A DNA stretch of 64,000 nucleotides from Xenopus tropicalis (lineage: Eukaryota; Chordata; Amphibia; Anura; Pipidae): positions 63,556,222 to 63,620,221 of the forward strand of contig NC_030677.2 of NCBI RefSeq assembly GCF_000004195.4, written 5' to 3'. Shown here one piece after another: positions 44,848 to 56,183 of this stretch. The position numbers were made by a program, and so were the translations under genes. How positions within the stretch are numbered: position 1 is the stretch's first letter; each line of letters opens with the position of its first letter. The notes under the pieces were generated by a model. That model had not been told where the DNA came from. It was given only the letters and a program-made list of their open reading frames with translations, and searched no databases.

Positions 44848-47415
44848 GTTTATTATTATTATTATTAACATTTATTTATAAAGCGCCAACATATTCCGCA
44901 GCGCTGTACAATAAGTGGGTTTCATACATTGGACATACAGAGTAACATATAAAGCAATCAATAACCGATACAAGAGGTGAAGAGTATTGCTTTTAGCAGC
45001 ATACTGAGGTTATGTTAAACTAGATTAGGGTAAGCTTCTCTTAATGAATGTGTTTTAGAGATTGAGAGAAAGTCTGACAGTTTGTGGGAGCGAATTCCAG
45101 AGAAGGGGGGCAGCCCTTGCAAAGTCTTGAATGCGGGTGTGTGAGGAGTGAATGAGAGAGGAGTTAAGGAGCAGGTCAGTAGAGGAGCGTAACAAGCGGG
45201 TTGGATGGTACCTAGAGATAAGTTCACAGATGAAGGGTGGGGCAGAGTTATGAACTGCTTTGAATGTGAGAGTCATTAGTTTGAATTTTATCCTGGATGG
45301 TAGGGGAAGCCAGTGCAGGGATTGGCAGAGTGGCACGGCAGAGGAGGAGCGGTTGGAGAGGTGTATGAGCCTGGCAGCAGTATTCATTATGGAGTGGAGA
45401 GGGGACAGTCTTTGGAGGGGAAGGCCAATTAATAGGGAGTTACAGTAGTCCAGGCGAGATATTATAAGAGAGTGAATAAGAATTTTGCCAGCATCTTGGG
45501 TGATAAATGATCATATTTTGGAAATATTTCTTAGGTGAAAGTGACATGATTTGATAAGTGACTGGATATGAGGAGTGAAGGACAGGGCAGAATCAAGGAT
45601 AACCCCAAGGCACCAGGTCTGGGAAGATGGGGTGATGGTAGAATTGTCAACCTTTATAGATACCTCGAGAACAATGTGGACGTTGGATGGGGGAAAGAGA
45701 ACCAATTCAGTCTTAGAGAGATTTAATTTAAGGTAACGTTGGGACATCCAAGTGGAGATAGTGGACAGGCAGGAAGAGACACAAGTTAGAAGCTCTGGGT
45801 TGAGATTAGGAGAGGAAAGATAGATCTGAGTATCATCAACATAGAGGTGGTACTGAAAGCCAAAAGAATTGATTAATTTGCCAAGTGAGGAGGTATAGAG
45901 AGAAAATAGTAGGGGGCCCAGGACAGAGCCTTGAGGAACCCCAACAGAAAGAGGCAAGGGAGAAGACGATGCTCCATTGTAAGAGACTCTGAAGGATCGA
46001 TCTGAGAGATAAGATGAAAGCCAAGATAAGGCAGTGTCATGAAGGCCAAGAGAGCAGAGAGACTGGAGGAGAAGAGGGTGATCCATAGTGTCAAAAGCAG
46101 CAGAGAGATCGAGAAGTATTAGTAGCGAGAAGTGTTTTTTGGCTTTAGCTGATAGGAGTTCATTTGTTAGTTGGGTTAGAGCAGTTTTGGTGGAATGTTG
46201 TTGTCTAAAACCAGATTGTAGGGGATCCAGGAGGTTATTGTCAGAGAGGAATGATGTCAGTCGCTTGTAAACTAGGCACTTGAGTAGTTTGGAAATGAAT
46301 GGGAGCAGAGAGATAGGTCAGAGGTTACTAGGATTGGAGGGATCAAGGGACAGTTTTTTCAGAATAGGCCTTACAAGGGCATGTTTCAGTTGGGAGGGAA
46401 AGATTCCAGTAGAGAGTGAGAGATTGAATAGATGGGTTAAGGCTTTGATAAGACAGGGGTTGGCATTGCGTAGAAGTTTGGTAGGAATGGGATCAAGCGG
46501 GCAGGTAGTAAAGTGAGAGGAAGCCAAAAGTTTTGAGACTTCCTCTTCAGTCATTGGGGAGAAGGAGCCAAGAAGAGACTGGGTAGCATGTAGGGAGGGA
46601 GGGGAATGGTTATGGGGATTAAGTTGTGCAGTGTCACTTCGGATGGTGTCAGTTTTATTTTTAAAGTGCTCTGCAATAACTTGAGCAGTGACTGAAGCAC
46701 ATGGAGGGGGTGGAGAAGGGGACAGCAGAGAGTTAAAGGTAGAGAAGAGTTGTGCAGGTTTTTTAGAGAGGGAGTTAATAAGTGCAGTGAAGTAGGTTTG
46801 TTTAGCTTGGCAGAGGGTGGTGTTGTAGGAGAGCAGAGCAGATTTGTAGCTGCAGAAATCTGATTCTGACCTTGATTTGCGCCAGCGACGCTCAAGTGTA
46901 CAAGGGATTTGGTATGAGCAGTGTGCCAGGGTTGGAGTGGTTTGGGCCTCATGCATTTTGTCTTGGCAGGAGCAAGCTCATTAAGGGCAGTGGCGAGTGT
47001 GTTGTAGTAGACAGAGGTAGCCCGATTAGGACAAGAGACAGTTATGATGTTAGAATGAAGAGAGTTAAAGGAAGAAGAGAGATGTGACGTGTTTAGGGAT
47101 TGCATGTTTGGGGGACAGCAGAGGATGTAGAGGGAGTTAGCGAGAGTTGAAATGTGAGCAGGTTGTGATCAGAGAGGGGGAAAGGGGAGTTAGTGAAGTT
47201 TGAGATAGAACAACCTTTTGTAAATATAAGATCCAGGGAGTTTCCATTAGAGTGAGAGGGGGGTCAGAGCACAGAGATAACCCAAAGGAGGATGTGAGTG
47301 AGAGGAGTTTAGAGACAGCAGGGGCATTAGGATTGTTAACAGGTATGTTAAAGTCACCTAGTACAATGGATGGGAAATCAGAGGAAAGGAAGTGAGAAAG
47401 CCAGAAAAAGTGTTT
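44848..47415 (-). pseudogene. 5'-truncated, frameshifted LINE (L2/CR1-like)
   Basis: Transcribed leftward. On the minus strand from right to left: the end of an apurinic-type endonuclease ('VLGDFN', about 47375); a linker; RT onset 'LDPIPTKLL' and 'ALVRPILKK' in a 212-codon frame (46318-46956); RT core '[16 protein letters not shown]' and the catalytic '[10 protein letters not shown]' in a 191-codon frame (45511-46086); a C-terminal frame at 45055-45387. The shifts between frames show decay. The 3' end is 'ataaagcgccaacatattcc' and a (taa)n tail at about 44850-44868, typical of L2/CR1-type elements. The 5' end, including most of the endonuclease, is missing. Confidence 0.85.
45511..46086 (-). 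CDS. LINE reverse transcriptase core fragment, 191 aa
   Basis: Longest open RT part of the LINE above. It contains the fingers/palm motifs [10 protein letters not shown], the catalytic YVDD and 'KTELVLF'. The start methionine is not a real start; upstream in the same frame lies 'FDTMDHPLL'. As an isolated frame it is not expected to be functional. Confidence 0.7.
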   Translation of the reverse strand: MDHPLLLQSLCSLGLHDTALSWLSSYLSDRSFRVSYNGASSSPLPLSVGVPQGSVLGPLLFSLYTSSLGKLINSFGFQYHLYVDDTQIYLSSPNLNPELLTCVSSCLSTISTWMSQRYLKLNLSKTELVLFPPSNVHIVLEVSIKVDNSTITPSSQTWCLGVILDSALSFTPHIQSLIKSCHFHLRNISKI

Positions 47416-48683
47416 GAATAGATGCTTGCCAGAAGCACTTTATCCTCTCCCACAGAGGCTCCTATTGCTTTTATATTTTTCAAATGCAAGAAGCAAGGAC
47501 ATAGCTTGATCTATGGCAAAGACAGAAGGGCAGATGTCATTGGTGGGGGGAGTCAGTGAAAAGGGTTATGAAAGGCACCCTCCAGAGTGTGGTCAACTTC
47601 CTGAGTTTTCTTATGACCTGCATACAGACATACCTACATGCACAATAGTATAGGGGAAGATAAATCTCTCCCAGGATGTTCTATTGGGCAGAACATATAG
47701 TAAGAACAATATGGGCTTTATTCTTTTATGCTGTTAAATCAGTTCAGATGTTGTCTCTGATTAGTTACTACCTTCAAAAAGGGCAGGGCTTGAGTGGGGA
47801 CAAGCTAAGGGAACAAAGAGAACTAAGGATCAACACAAAGAGACAGTTGGTAAAATACTTGAATTTACTAGATTGACATACCCTAATAGTAGATGAGGCA
47901 CCAACAAAGACCAGGTTTTCAAGAGCGAACCAGCCTATTTTGATTTTAGAACTTGAAAAGTGCTCTGTGTTGTGAAAAACCCTTCTGTGAATTAAACACA
48001 GACTTATACCTATTCAAAGTTACAATGGATATTATACAAAAAAACACTGCTGTTCCAGTGGATTCCTCCATGCAAGAAAAAATGCAAAAATAACATTTTC
48101 GAATGTGAAATACAAAAATACAATACATAAACAAGTATTATATGGAAAAGCATTTCCATTCTCTGGGAGATTATAAAGAGGTGGGCAGGTTTTTCTCATT
48201 TTTAATTAAAAGGGTGAGTAGTGACATTTTATGATATTTCTGTTTTATGCACCAAAAAAATAATGGTAGGAGAACAAAGTTCATCTATAAGTGAATACGT
48301 ATAGAGAAAAATCTGTAATTAATAAGAATAATTTAAGCTACTGTAGAGCTGAGGAAGTAATCTGACAATTACCACAGATACATGGTTCAATATTCACTAA
48401 TGTACTTATTATATTTCCTTTTATAAGGCAATTAGCTGCCTCAGTATTAAAACTGATGCATGCCTTTTTCATAAAACAACTCATTAAATGTGCCTATATC
48501 AGTGTTTTCTTCTTCAAAATGTTACTGGTTGTAAATAGCTGGATGGCATTCGAGCTCTTTACATCATTTCTCTATTTTCCTGTCTTTCTAGGAATTATGT
48601 AAGACTGACTCTAATCAAATACAACCCACAGTGAATACAATCAATTACACCCTATAAGAACATTCTTTCAAACGTACTAGGGC
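47416..48683. other. No gene recognised
   Basis: Unassigned DNA between the LINE and the repeat cluster; small ORFs without domains. Confidence 0.5.
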
Positions 48684-48804
48684 TTATTTATAAACACTGG
48701 GCTGGGTAAATTTGCACCAGGGCAGTAACCCATAGCAACCAATCAGTGTTTAGAATTGTTTCAGCCAGCTGCAGGTTGAAGAACAAAAACAAACATCTGA
48801 TTGG
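48684..48804. repeat. 'gggtaaatttgcaccagggc' repeat, left half
   Basis: 'cactgggctgggtaaatttg' and 'cagtaacccatagcaaccaa' match 26437. It is interrupted at 48805 by a hAT-type MITE. Confidence 0.55.
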
Positions 48805-48956
48805 TAGTGATGAGCAACTCTGTCCCGATTTGCTTTGCCGAAAAATTTGCAAAACTTCGAAAAGAATAGCAAAACACAACTTTTTTGGTTCACGCGTCAA
48901 TTTATGATGAAACTGCAACATTTTTTGATAGCAAAAAAAAACACAGCAAAACTTGC
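48805..48956. mobile_element. hAT-type MITE, copy 7, cut by the LTR cluster
   Basis: Starts tagtgatgagcaactctg. The family sequence runs to 'agcaaaacttgc' and stops where the first LTR begins. The right end is not in the window, so the retroelement DNA broke or entered this MITE. Confidence 0.7.
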
Positions 48957-49660
48957 TGTGAAGGAGTGAATTAAGCTAAAAAATTTTTGTTTGTTTGTTT
49001 GTCTTTAAATGTTAATTTTACTGGCCAGTAATTCATTAATTCAGTAATTTATTATTTGTGTAAATAGCTATGTGTATAATCTGTATATATATGTGGTATA
49101 TATGTGTGGAAAGTACAAACTGTGCAACAGTATTAGCTTTGGGTTACAAACTGAGGCCTACTTTGTTTGGAACATGTGCCTCAGCTGTGCTGAAAGTATG
49201 TTTTAAATGGTGCTGAAACTACTGCTTATAGAAAGCTAGGTTTACCATAAGTGTATATAAAAGTGAGTGCATAAAACTACTTTGTTTCTATACATAACAT
49301 TGCAATTGCATGTATAAAGTAAAGTTGAATAAAGCACTTACCTGGAGCTCTCAGAGAAGCCACTTCCTAAAGGGGTGGGCAGCCTCTCTGAATGAATATT
49401 TATAGAGTAGATGCTGACCACCGGGGGCAGCATAGAGCAGTTTGGAGGCTATAAAAGCTGCAGACTGGTTTCTTTTGGGAGTCTGTGTTAAGCCTTTGTA
49501 AGAGGTAGTTATAGAGCTACAGGAGTGTGTGACCCCCTGCTGGTACAAGTTGGTATTGCACCATTGAAAAACTGTTTTTTTTCTGCATGTGATAAAAAAA
49601 TAAAGCACAATTTCCACTCAAGATCTGTCTGGCTACTGAACCTGCACACGCCCAGTGACA
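48957..49660 (+). mobile_element. LTR 1 of the Gmr1-like retrotransposon
   Basis: About 704 bp, TGTGAAGGAGTG...CCCAGTGACA. Contains two TATA-type boxes (tatataaaag; ctataaaagctg), two AATAAA signals, and lies directly before a PBS. It differs from the other LTRs at a few bases (gagctacagg instead of gagctccagg). Its left edge is the junction with old genomic DNA. Confidence 0.92.
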
Positions 49661-49663
49661 TTA

Positions 49664-49681
49664 TGGTGGCAGCAGTGGGAT
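49664..49681 (+). promoter_or_regulatory. Primer-binding site after LTR 1 (tRNA-Leu type)
   Basis: tggtggcagcagtgggat equals the complement of a vertebrate tRNA-Leu 3' end including CCA at all but one position (by memory of tRNA-Leu AAG). The 3-nt spacer 'tta' separates it from the LTR. The copy after LTR 5 is identical. Confidence 0.75.
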
Positions 49682-50764
49682 TTCAATAAATTGCTCCAGT
49701 GCAATCATTTCAAGGATTTGCTCACCAGTTTTCCTTTCTGGCTGGATCCATTTTAAGAGCAGTTCATGCAGCTGGGCATATGCCTCACGAGGACCATCAA
49801 AGTTGCTGTACCTGTAGGCTCTGAATCTTTGTCTGAAGGTTTCAACATTTAGCTCATACCGGTGAAATATGGCATCTTTTACATAGTCATAATCCTGAGC
49901 ATCTCTGGCATTTAAACTGCTGTATGCTTTTTGTGCTTTGCCAGTTAAATACGGAGCAAGGCGTACCACCCATTGGTCTTTGGGCCAAAGGCATGTTTTG
50001 GCAACTCTTTCAAACATGGTGATATAGGATTCAATATCATCCTCAGCAGTCAATTTAGTCAGACGGAGATCTTTAAGACTTGTAGTCTCTTGAGGTTTTG
50101 GACTCTGCTCTTTCCAGGCTTGAAGTATTTCTGCAAGCTGCTTGTGCTGCATCTGTTGTAGCCTGAGCATTTCCTCACGGTGCTCCCGTACCTCTTGTTG
50201 AAATCTCCTTTGCTCCTCCTCTCGCCTTTTAGCTTCATCTTGCCGCCATCTTTGCTCCTCCACCTTATGCTTCTGGTCTGATTCTATTTGCTTCAGAACC
50301 ATCCATTTCAGAAGTTCATCTAAACCTGAAGGAGGTGAAGATGCAGAAGTCTCTGGCATATTAGGCTGCTCTTCCTGTTCTGTTATAAAAACCTTTGCAA
50401 TATGTGTCTTTGGTTTCACTGTAGGCTCAGCAGTAGTTATCCCTGTGGCACCAGTCAGAAGTTCTGCTTCACTAGTTATTTCCTCCTTTTCCTCAGGGAA
50501 ATCATGTGAAGGGCCTCTGGAAGAAGGATCATCTTCCTGCTTGGACATTCTGACTTTCCTTGCAGGTTTCTTCCACTCGCCTAGCAGTTTTACTCCAGCT
50601 TGTGACCTTGTATTCACTTTTGCACCTGGTTTTTGCTTCTGGGTAATTTTTGGGGATTCTCTCCAGGCTTTCTTTTTCCACATCTGTTACCCTGGCACTG
50701 CCTTTTGCGGCACTTTACTATCCCACTGCTGCCACCATAATGTCACTGGGCGTGTGCAGGTTCA
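49679..50764 (-). pseudogene. Inverted gag fragment with its own PBS and LTR end
   Basis: Reverse complement of about 57499-58585: the last 26 bp of an LTR, PBS, leader and gag codons 1 to about 335. The minus-strand frame is 340 codons (49661-50683) and starts with the same MWKKKAWRESPKIT. One visible substitution is KQK for KKK. It ends in junk residues after IEI. The left junction shares 'ggat' with the PBS of LTR 1. It lacks the zinc knuckle and all of pol. Confidence 0.9.
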
Positions 50765-51470
50765 GTGAAGGAGTGAATTAAGCTAAAAAATTTTTGTTTG
50801 TTTGTTTGTCTTTAAATGTTAATTTTACTGGCCAGTAATTCATTAATTCAGTAATTTATTATTTGTGTAAATAGCTATGTGTATAATCTGTATATATATG
50901 TGGTATATATGTGTGGAAAGTACAAACTGTGCAACAGTATTAGCTTTGGGTTACAAACTGAGGCCTACTTTGTTTGGAACATGTGCCTCAGCTGTGCTGA
51001 AAGTATGTTTTAAATGGTGCTGAAACTACTGCTTATAGAAAGCTAGGTTTACCATAAGTGTATATAAAAGTGAGTGCATAAAACTACTTTGTTTCTATAC
51101 ATAACATTGCAATTGCATGTATAAAGTAAAGTTGAATAAAGCACTTACCTGGAGCTCTCAGAGAAGCCACTTCCTAAAGGGGTGGGCAGCCTCTCTGAAT
51201 GAATATTTATAGAGTAGATGCTGACCACCGGGGGCAGCATAGAGCAGTTTGGAGGCTATAAAAGCTGCAGACTGGTTTCTTTTGGGAGTCTGTGTTAAGC
51301 CTTTGTAAGAGGTAGTTATAGAGCTCCAGGAGTGTGCTTGACCCCCTGCTGGTACAAGTTGGTATTGCACCATTGAAAAAACTGTTTTTTTTCTGCATGT
51401 GATAAAAAAATAAAGCACAATTTCCACTCAAGATCTGTCTGGCTACTGAACCTGCACACGCCCAGTGACT
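50765..51470 (+). mobile_element. LTR 2
   Basis: Nearly identical to LTR 5 and LTR 6. Its first two bases are replaced by the joint ('ttcagtgaagg'). The right end runs directly into the middle of gag with 'gac' shared, so PBS, leader and the first ~110 gag codons are missing. Confidence 0.92.
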
Positions 51471-54118
51471 TCTGCATCTTCACCTCCTTCAGGTTTAGAT
51501 GAACTTCTGAAATGGATGGTTCTGAAGCAAATAGAATCAGACCAGAAGCATAAGGTGGAGGAGCAAAGATGGCGGCAAGATGAAGCTAAAAGGCGAGAGG
51601 AGGAGCAAAGGAGATTTCAACAAGAGGTACGGGAGCACCGTGAGGAAATGCTCAGGCTACAACAGATGCAGCACAAGCAGCTTGCAGAAATACTTCAAGC
51701 CTGGAAAGAGCAGAGTCCAAAACCTCAAGAGACTACAAGTCTTAAAGATCTCCGTCTGACTAAATTGACTGCTGAGGATGATATTGAATCCTATATCACC
51801 ATGTTTGAAAGAGTTGCCAAAACATGCCTTTGGCCCAAAGACCAATGGGTGGTACGCCTTGCTCCGTATTTAACTGGCAAAGCACAAAAAGCATACAGCA
51901 GTTTAAATGCCAGAGATGCTCAGGATTATGACTATGTAAAAGATGCCATATTTCACCGGTATGAGCTAAATGTTGAAACCTTCAGACAAAGATTCAGAGC
52001 CTACAGGTACAGCAACTTTGATGGTCCTCGTGAGGCATATGCCCAGCTGCATGAACTGCTCTTAAAATGGATCCAGCCAGAAAGGAAAACTGGTGAGCAA
52101 ATCCTTGAAATGATTGCACTGGAGCAATTTATTGAAATCCTACCTGATAAAGTAAAGTTATGGGTACAGGAGCATCGTCCTGAAACAAGTACAAAAGCCA
52201 TTTCTCTAGCAGAGGACTTTTTGCTAGCCAGAAGGGAAGCTGAGCAAAGAATTACTGTGCGAAACAAAACCCCTTCTGCAAAAAGAGCCGCAGCTCAGAG
52301 TAAATCCTCAAGACCGTGGAGATCCAAAATGCCACAACTGTGGGAGAGTTGGACATATTGCGAGATTTTGCCGTAAAACACAAAGCAAATGTAACCCTTC
52401 TAATGTTGTTGGAGACAATGGTGGTTTCCTAGTTGAAGCATGTGTAAATGGGCCAGAAAATACAAGCCCTACTGGATAGTGGAAGTCCCCAGACACTTCT
52501 TAAAGCTGGACTGCTGAGAAATCTTCATACTTTGGGAAACACCACTATAACATGTGTCCATGGAGACAAGAGAAAACATGCCTTAGCCAAAATACAAGTT
52601 AAAATTGGAAAGACTGTCCACAGAGTGATTACAGGACTGGTTCCCAAGTTGCCTTATCCATTGATTATTGGGAGAGACTTTCCTAATTTTCTAAGTTTGT
52701 TGCCACGTCAGAAAACTGAGCGACCTGTGGTAGCAGTGACTACGCGGGCACAAGCAAAGAAGGCTGATGCCAGTGAAGGAACCTGGGAGAAACTTTTTCC
52801 TTTTTCTTCAGATTTGTTTAAAGGACAAGGTAAGCCTGGTAAGACTAAAAGGGAAAAAAGACTTTTAAAGGCTCAATGGAAAACTGAACACAGTGAGCCC
52901 AAAAAAGACTTTCCTGCTACAGCCAATTGGGACATTGACATTGAAAAAGCTCAGAGAAAAGACAGCAGTCTGCTGCCATTATTTAAAAAGGTTGTAAGTA
53001 ATTCTGAAATATCTGATGAACAGCCTTGCTATGTTTTACAAAATCGTATCCTTATGAGGGTAAGACAAAACAAAAAATTGGGAGTAACACAAGAGCAAGT
53101 GATGGTTCCAAAAATGTTTAGAGAGGAAATAATTCGTTAGCACATGAAACACCATGGTCTGGTCATATGGGTAGAGAGAAAACCCTGAATAGAATTTTAT
53201 ACAGATTTTTTTGGCCAGGTATTCATCAACAAGTCGCTGAATACTGCAGTTCTTGTCCTGTATGTCAGAAAACTGCACCGGTTAAGCAAAGTGACAAAGC
53301 TCCCCTGATCCCAATCCCAGCTGTGGGTAAAGCTTTTGATAGGGTAGCAATGGATATAGTAGGTCCCCTAGAAAAGAGTAGTAAGGGTAATCAGTATATA
53401 CTTGTTGTTTGTGATTACGCAACTAGATACCCTGAGGCCATACCCCTAAGAAACATTACAGCCAAAACTGTGGCAGATACTCTTATTAAAATATTCAGCT
53501 CTCTTGGTATTCCCAAAGAAATCTTAACTGACCAGGGAACAAATTTTACCTCAAGTCTTTTGAAGGAGCTGTATGTACTACTTGGAGTAAAAGCACTAAG
53601 AACTGCTCCTTATCATCCCCAAACAGATGGTTTAGTAGAGAGGATGAACCAGACTTTAAAGCGTATGCTTAAAAAATTTGTGGAGGATGACCCTAAACAT
53701 TGGGATAGGTGGTTACCCTACCTTCTTTTTGCCTATAGAGAGGTCCCCCAAGCCTCTACTGGTTATTCACCTTTTGAATTACTTTATGGAAGGCAACCTA
53801 GGGGTATCCTTGATGTAATTCGTGAAAACTGGGTAAGTGATGAGCACAGTCCTCAGAGTGTCATTGATTACATTGATTGTATGAGACAGAAATTGTCCAA
53901 AATGTCAGAGATGGCACAGCAAAATTTAGCTGATGCTCAGGTTAATCAAAGTACCTGGTATAACAAACGTTCAAGGGAACAAACATTTAAACCAGGGGAA
54001 AAAGTCCTACTTTTACTTCCCAGTCAGCAGAACAAATTAATGGCTAAGTGGCAGGGTCCCTTTCAAATCTTAAGACAAGTGGGTCCAGTAGATTATGAAA
54101 TACAGATTCCAGGTAGAT
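51465..54118 (+). pseudogene. Gag-protease-integrase copy, 5'-truncated and frameshifted
   Basis: Starts at gag codon ~112 of the intact copy and runs through the coiled-coil, capsid-like region, zinc knuckle, DSG protease and DDE integrase to the GPF module, where it breaks off. Relative to 57581-62128 it has three single-base length changes, all in short homopolymers: an extra A near 52266-52269, an extra G near 52450-52452 and a missing T at 53137 that creates a TAG. Otherwise it is practically identical. The shifts may be real or residual long-read errors. Confidence 0.92.
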
Positions 54119-54322
54119 ACAGATTCTCAGGAAGAGCAGCCTAATATGCCAGAGACTTCTGCATCTTCACCTCCTTCAGGTTTAGATGAACTTCTGAAAT
54201 GGATGGTTCTGAAGCAAATAGAATCAGACCAGAAGCATAAGGTGGAGGAGCAAAGATGGCGGCAAGATGAAGCTAAAAGGAGAGAGGATGAACCAGACTT
54301 TAAAGCGTATGCTTAAAAAATT
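54119..54322 (+). other. Patchwork joint: templated filler, gag piece, integrase piece
   Basis: After 'ccaggtag' comes 'atacagattc', a copy of 54101-54110 just upstream. Then follow gag sequence (about 54130-54284, codons ~104-153) and 'atgaaccagactttaaagcg' from the integrase region (as at 53643), leading into LTR 3 through a shared 'tgtg'. Four switches occur within about 200 bp. Confidence 0.88.
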
Positions 54323-54556
54323 TGTGAAGGAGTGAATTAAGCTAAAAAATTTTTGTTTGTTTGTTTGTCTTTAAATGTTAATTTTACTGGCCAGTAATTC
54401 ATTAATTCAGTAATTTATTATTTGTGTAAATAGCTATGTGTATAATCTGTATATATATGTGGTATATATGTGTGGAAAGTACAAACTGTGCAACAGTATT
54501 AGCTTTGGGTTACAAACTGAGGCCTACTTTGTTTGGAACATGTGCCTCAGCTGTGC
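54323..54556 (+). mobile_element. LTR 3, 5' third only
   Basis: TGTGAAGGAGTG to 'ctcagctgtgc'. It then breaks at a 9-bp tandem duplication (cagctgtgc twice) and continues as an inverted LTR fragment. Confidence 0.9.
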
Positions 54557-56102
54557 AGCTGTGCAGTGTGCAGGTTCAGTAGCCAGACAGATCTTGAGTG
54601 GAAATTGTGCTTTATTTTTTTATCACATGCAGAAAAAAAACAGTTTTTTCAATGGTGCAATACCAACTTGTACCAGCAGGGGGTCAAGCACACTCCTGGA
54701 GCTCTATAACTACCTCTTACAAAGGCTTAACACAGACTCCCAAACCATTCTCAGATGCATCAGTTTGTACTATGAACTTTTGCTCAAACTTATTGAGCAT
54801 GTCATTGACACGGTTGATGCCAAACCTATTCGTCAGCAACCCTATAGGACCCCTGAAAAATACAAACAAATTGTTAAACAGGAGGTTGTGCAGATGTTAG
54901 AACTTGGTGTAATTGAACCTTCTGTAAGTAACTGGTGTTCACCAGTGGTGTTGGTTCCGAAAAAAGATGGTTCTATTCGTTTTTGTGTTGATTTTAGGAA
55001 AATAAATCTCATATCTAAATTTGACTCATACCCAAGGCCACGCATTGATGAGTTAATTGACCAGCTGGGTGGAGCTAAATTTATCTCTACCATTGACCTG
55101 TCAAAAGGTTACTGGCAAATACCTTTAGATCCAGAGTCAAGAGAGAAAACAGCTTTTGCAACAAGCCAGGGGCTCTTCCAATTTGTAACCATGCCATTTG
55201 GTCTTCATGGGGCTCCTGCAACTTTTCAGCGTCTTATGGACCGCATCCTTAGAGGGCATGATGCCTACTGTGCAGCCTACTTAGATGATGTGGTGATATT
55301 CAGCTCAGATTGGCAAAGTCACCTTCAGCATCTAGATACTGTACTGTCTCTAATAAAGTCTGCTGGTCTTACAATCAACCCAAAAAAGTGTGCTCTAGCT
55401 TTTACAGAAACTAGATATTTGGGTTATATTCTAGGAAATGGAGAGGTAAAGCCTGACACAACCAAAATTAGAGCCATTGCTGAAATTCTTCCACCAAAAA
55501 CAAAGAAAGAGGTACGTTCTTTCTTAGGTTTGGTTGGCTATTATAGGAGGTTCCTGCCAAATTTCTCTGAAATTGCTGCTCCTTTAACCAATCTTACTAA
55601 AAAGAATTGCAAAGACCAGGTTATATGGAGTCCACAATGTGAAGAAGCTTTTCAGAAGCTTAAAAACATGCTCTGTACTGAACCAGTTCTCAAGAGTCCT
55701 AAGTTTGAGCAAAAGTTCATAGTACAAACTGATGCATCTGAGAATGGTTTAGGTGCTGTGCTGAGCCAAGAAATTGATGGAGAAGAGCACCCTGTGCTCT
55801 ACATAAGCCGCAAACTATTTCCTAGAGAAACTAGGTATAGTGTGATTGAAAAAGAATGTTTAGCAATAAAGTGGGCACTAGAGTCATTAAGATGTTATCT
55901 TCTAGGCCAAGAGTTTTCCTTAGTGACTGATCACCACCCACTTATATGGATAAACAGAATGAAGGATAAAAATGCAAGAGTTACAAGATGGTACCTTGCA
56001 ATGCAGCCATTTAGGTTTACAATTCACCATCGGCCGGGTAGTCAACACCATAATGCTGACTATTTATCTAGATATGGTGCAGAAACTGAAAGTGAAAAAT
56101 AA
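54438..56102 (+). CDS. Chimeric ORF: LTR-derived leader fused to RT-RNase H, 554 codons
   Basis: Residues 1 to about 117 are translated from LTR 3, the inverted LTR and the inverted RNase H piece; none is a natural protein. From residue ~118 ('LIEHVIDTV') it is the complete RT and RNase H of the retrotransposon in frame to the natural stop: 'KDGSIRFCVDFRKIN', 'YLDDVVIFS' and 'QTDASENGLGAVLSQ'. It differs from the intact copy in few residues (YPRPRID for YPMPRID; LTNLTK for LTDLTK). There is no evidence that it is expressed. Confidence 0.85.
   Translation: MYNLYIYVVYMCGKYKLCNSISFGLQTEAYFVWNMCLSCAAVQCAGSVARQILSGNCALFFYHMQKKNSFFNGAIPTCTSRGSSTLLELYNYLLQRLNTDSQTILRCISLYYELLLKLIEHVIDTVDAKPIRQQPYRTPEKYKQIVKQEVVQMLELGVIEPSVSNWCSPVVLVPKKDGSIRFCVDFRKINLISKFDSYPRPRIDELIDQLGGAKFISTIDLSKGYWQIPLDPESREKTAFATSQGLFQFVTMPFGLHGAPATFQRLMDRILRGHDAYCAAYLDDVVIFSSDWQSHLQHLDTVLSLIKSAGLTINPKKCALAFTETRYLGYILGNGEVKPDTTKIRAIAEILPPKTKKEVRSFLGLVGYYRRFLPNFSEIAAPLTNLTKKNCKDQVIWSPQCEEAFQKLKNMLCTEPVLKSPKFEQKFIVQTDASENGLGAVLSQEIDGEEHPVLYISRKLFPRETRYSVIEKECLAIKWALESLRCYLLGQEFSLVTDHHPLIWINRMKDKNARVTRWYLAMQPFRFTIHHRPGSQHHNADYLSRYGAETESEK
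54567..54792 (-). other. Inverted LTR 3' piece plus inverted RNase H piece
   Basis: 54567-54744 is the complement of the last part of the LTR (gtgtgcaggttcag ... cagactcccaaa). 54742-54792 is the complement of the RNase H onset (contains 'gatgcatcagtttgtact'). The pieces share 'aaa' at their joint and 'ctta' with the following forward RT. Confidence 0.88.
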
Positions 56103-56170
56103 GCCTTCTTAAGGAAACTCAGTACTGAAAAATTCCCTTATTTTTTCTTGAAGAAGGTAACCTTCTTCTT

Positions 56171-56183
56171 AAGGAGGGGGATA
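56171..56183 (+). promoter_or_regulatory. Polypurine tract before LTR 4
   Basis: aaggagggggata directly precedes TGTGAAGG. It is the usual site of plus-strand DNA priming in LTR retrotransposons. Confidence 0.8.

Noticed and set aside
49351..49617. 88-89-codon minus-strand ORF repeated in every LTR (also 51158, 57211, 62604)
   Set aside because: Lies inside the LTR, opposite to transcription, has no domain, and is broken in LTR 4.
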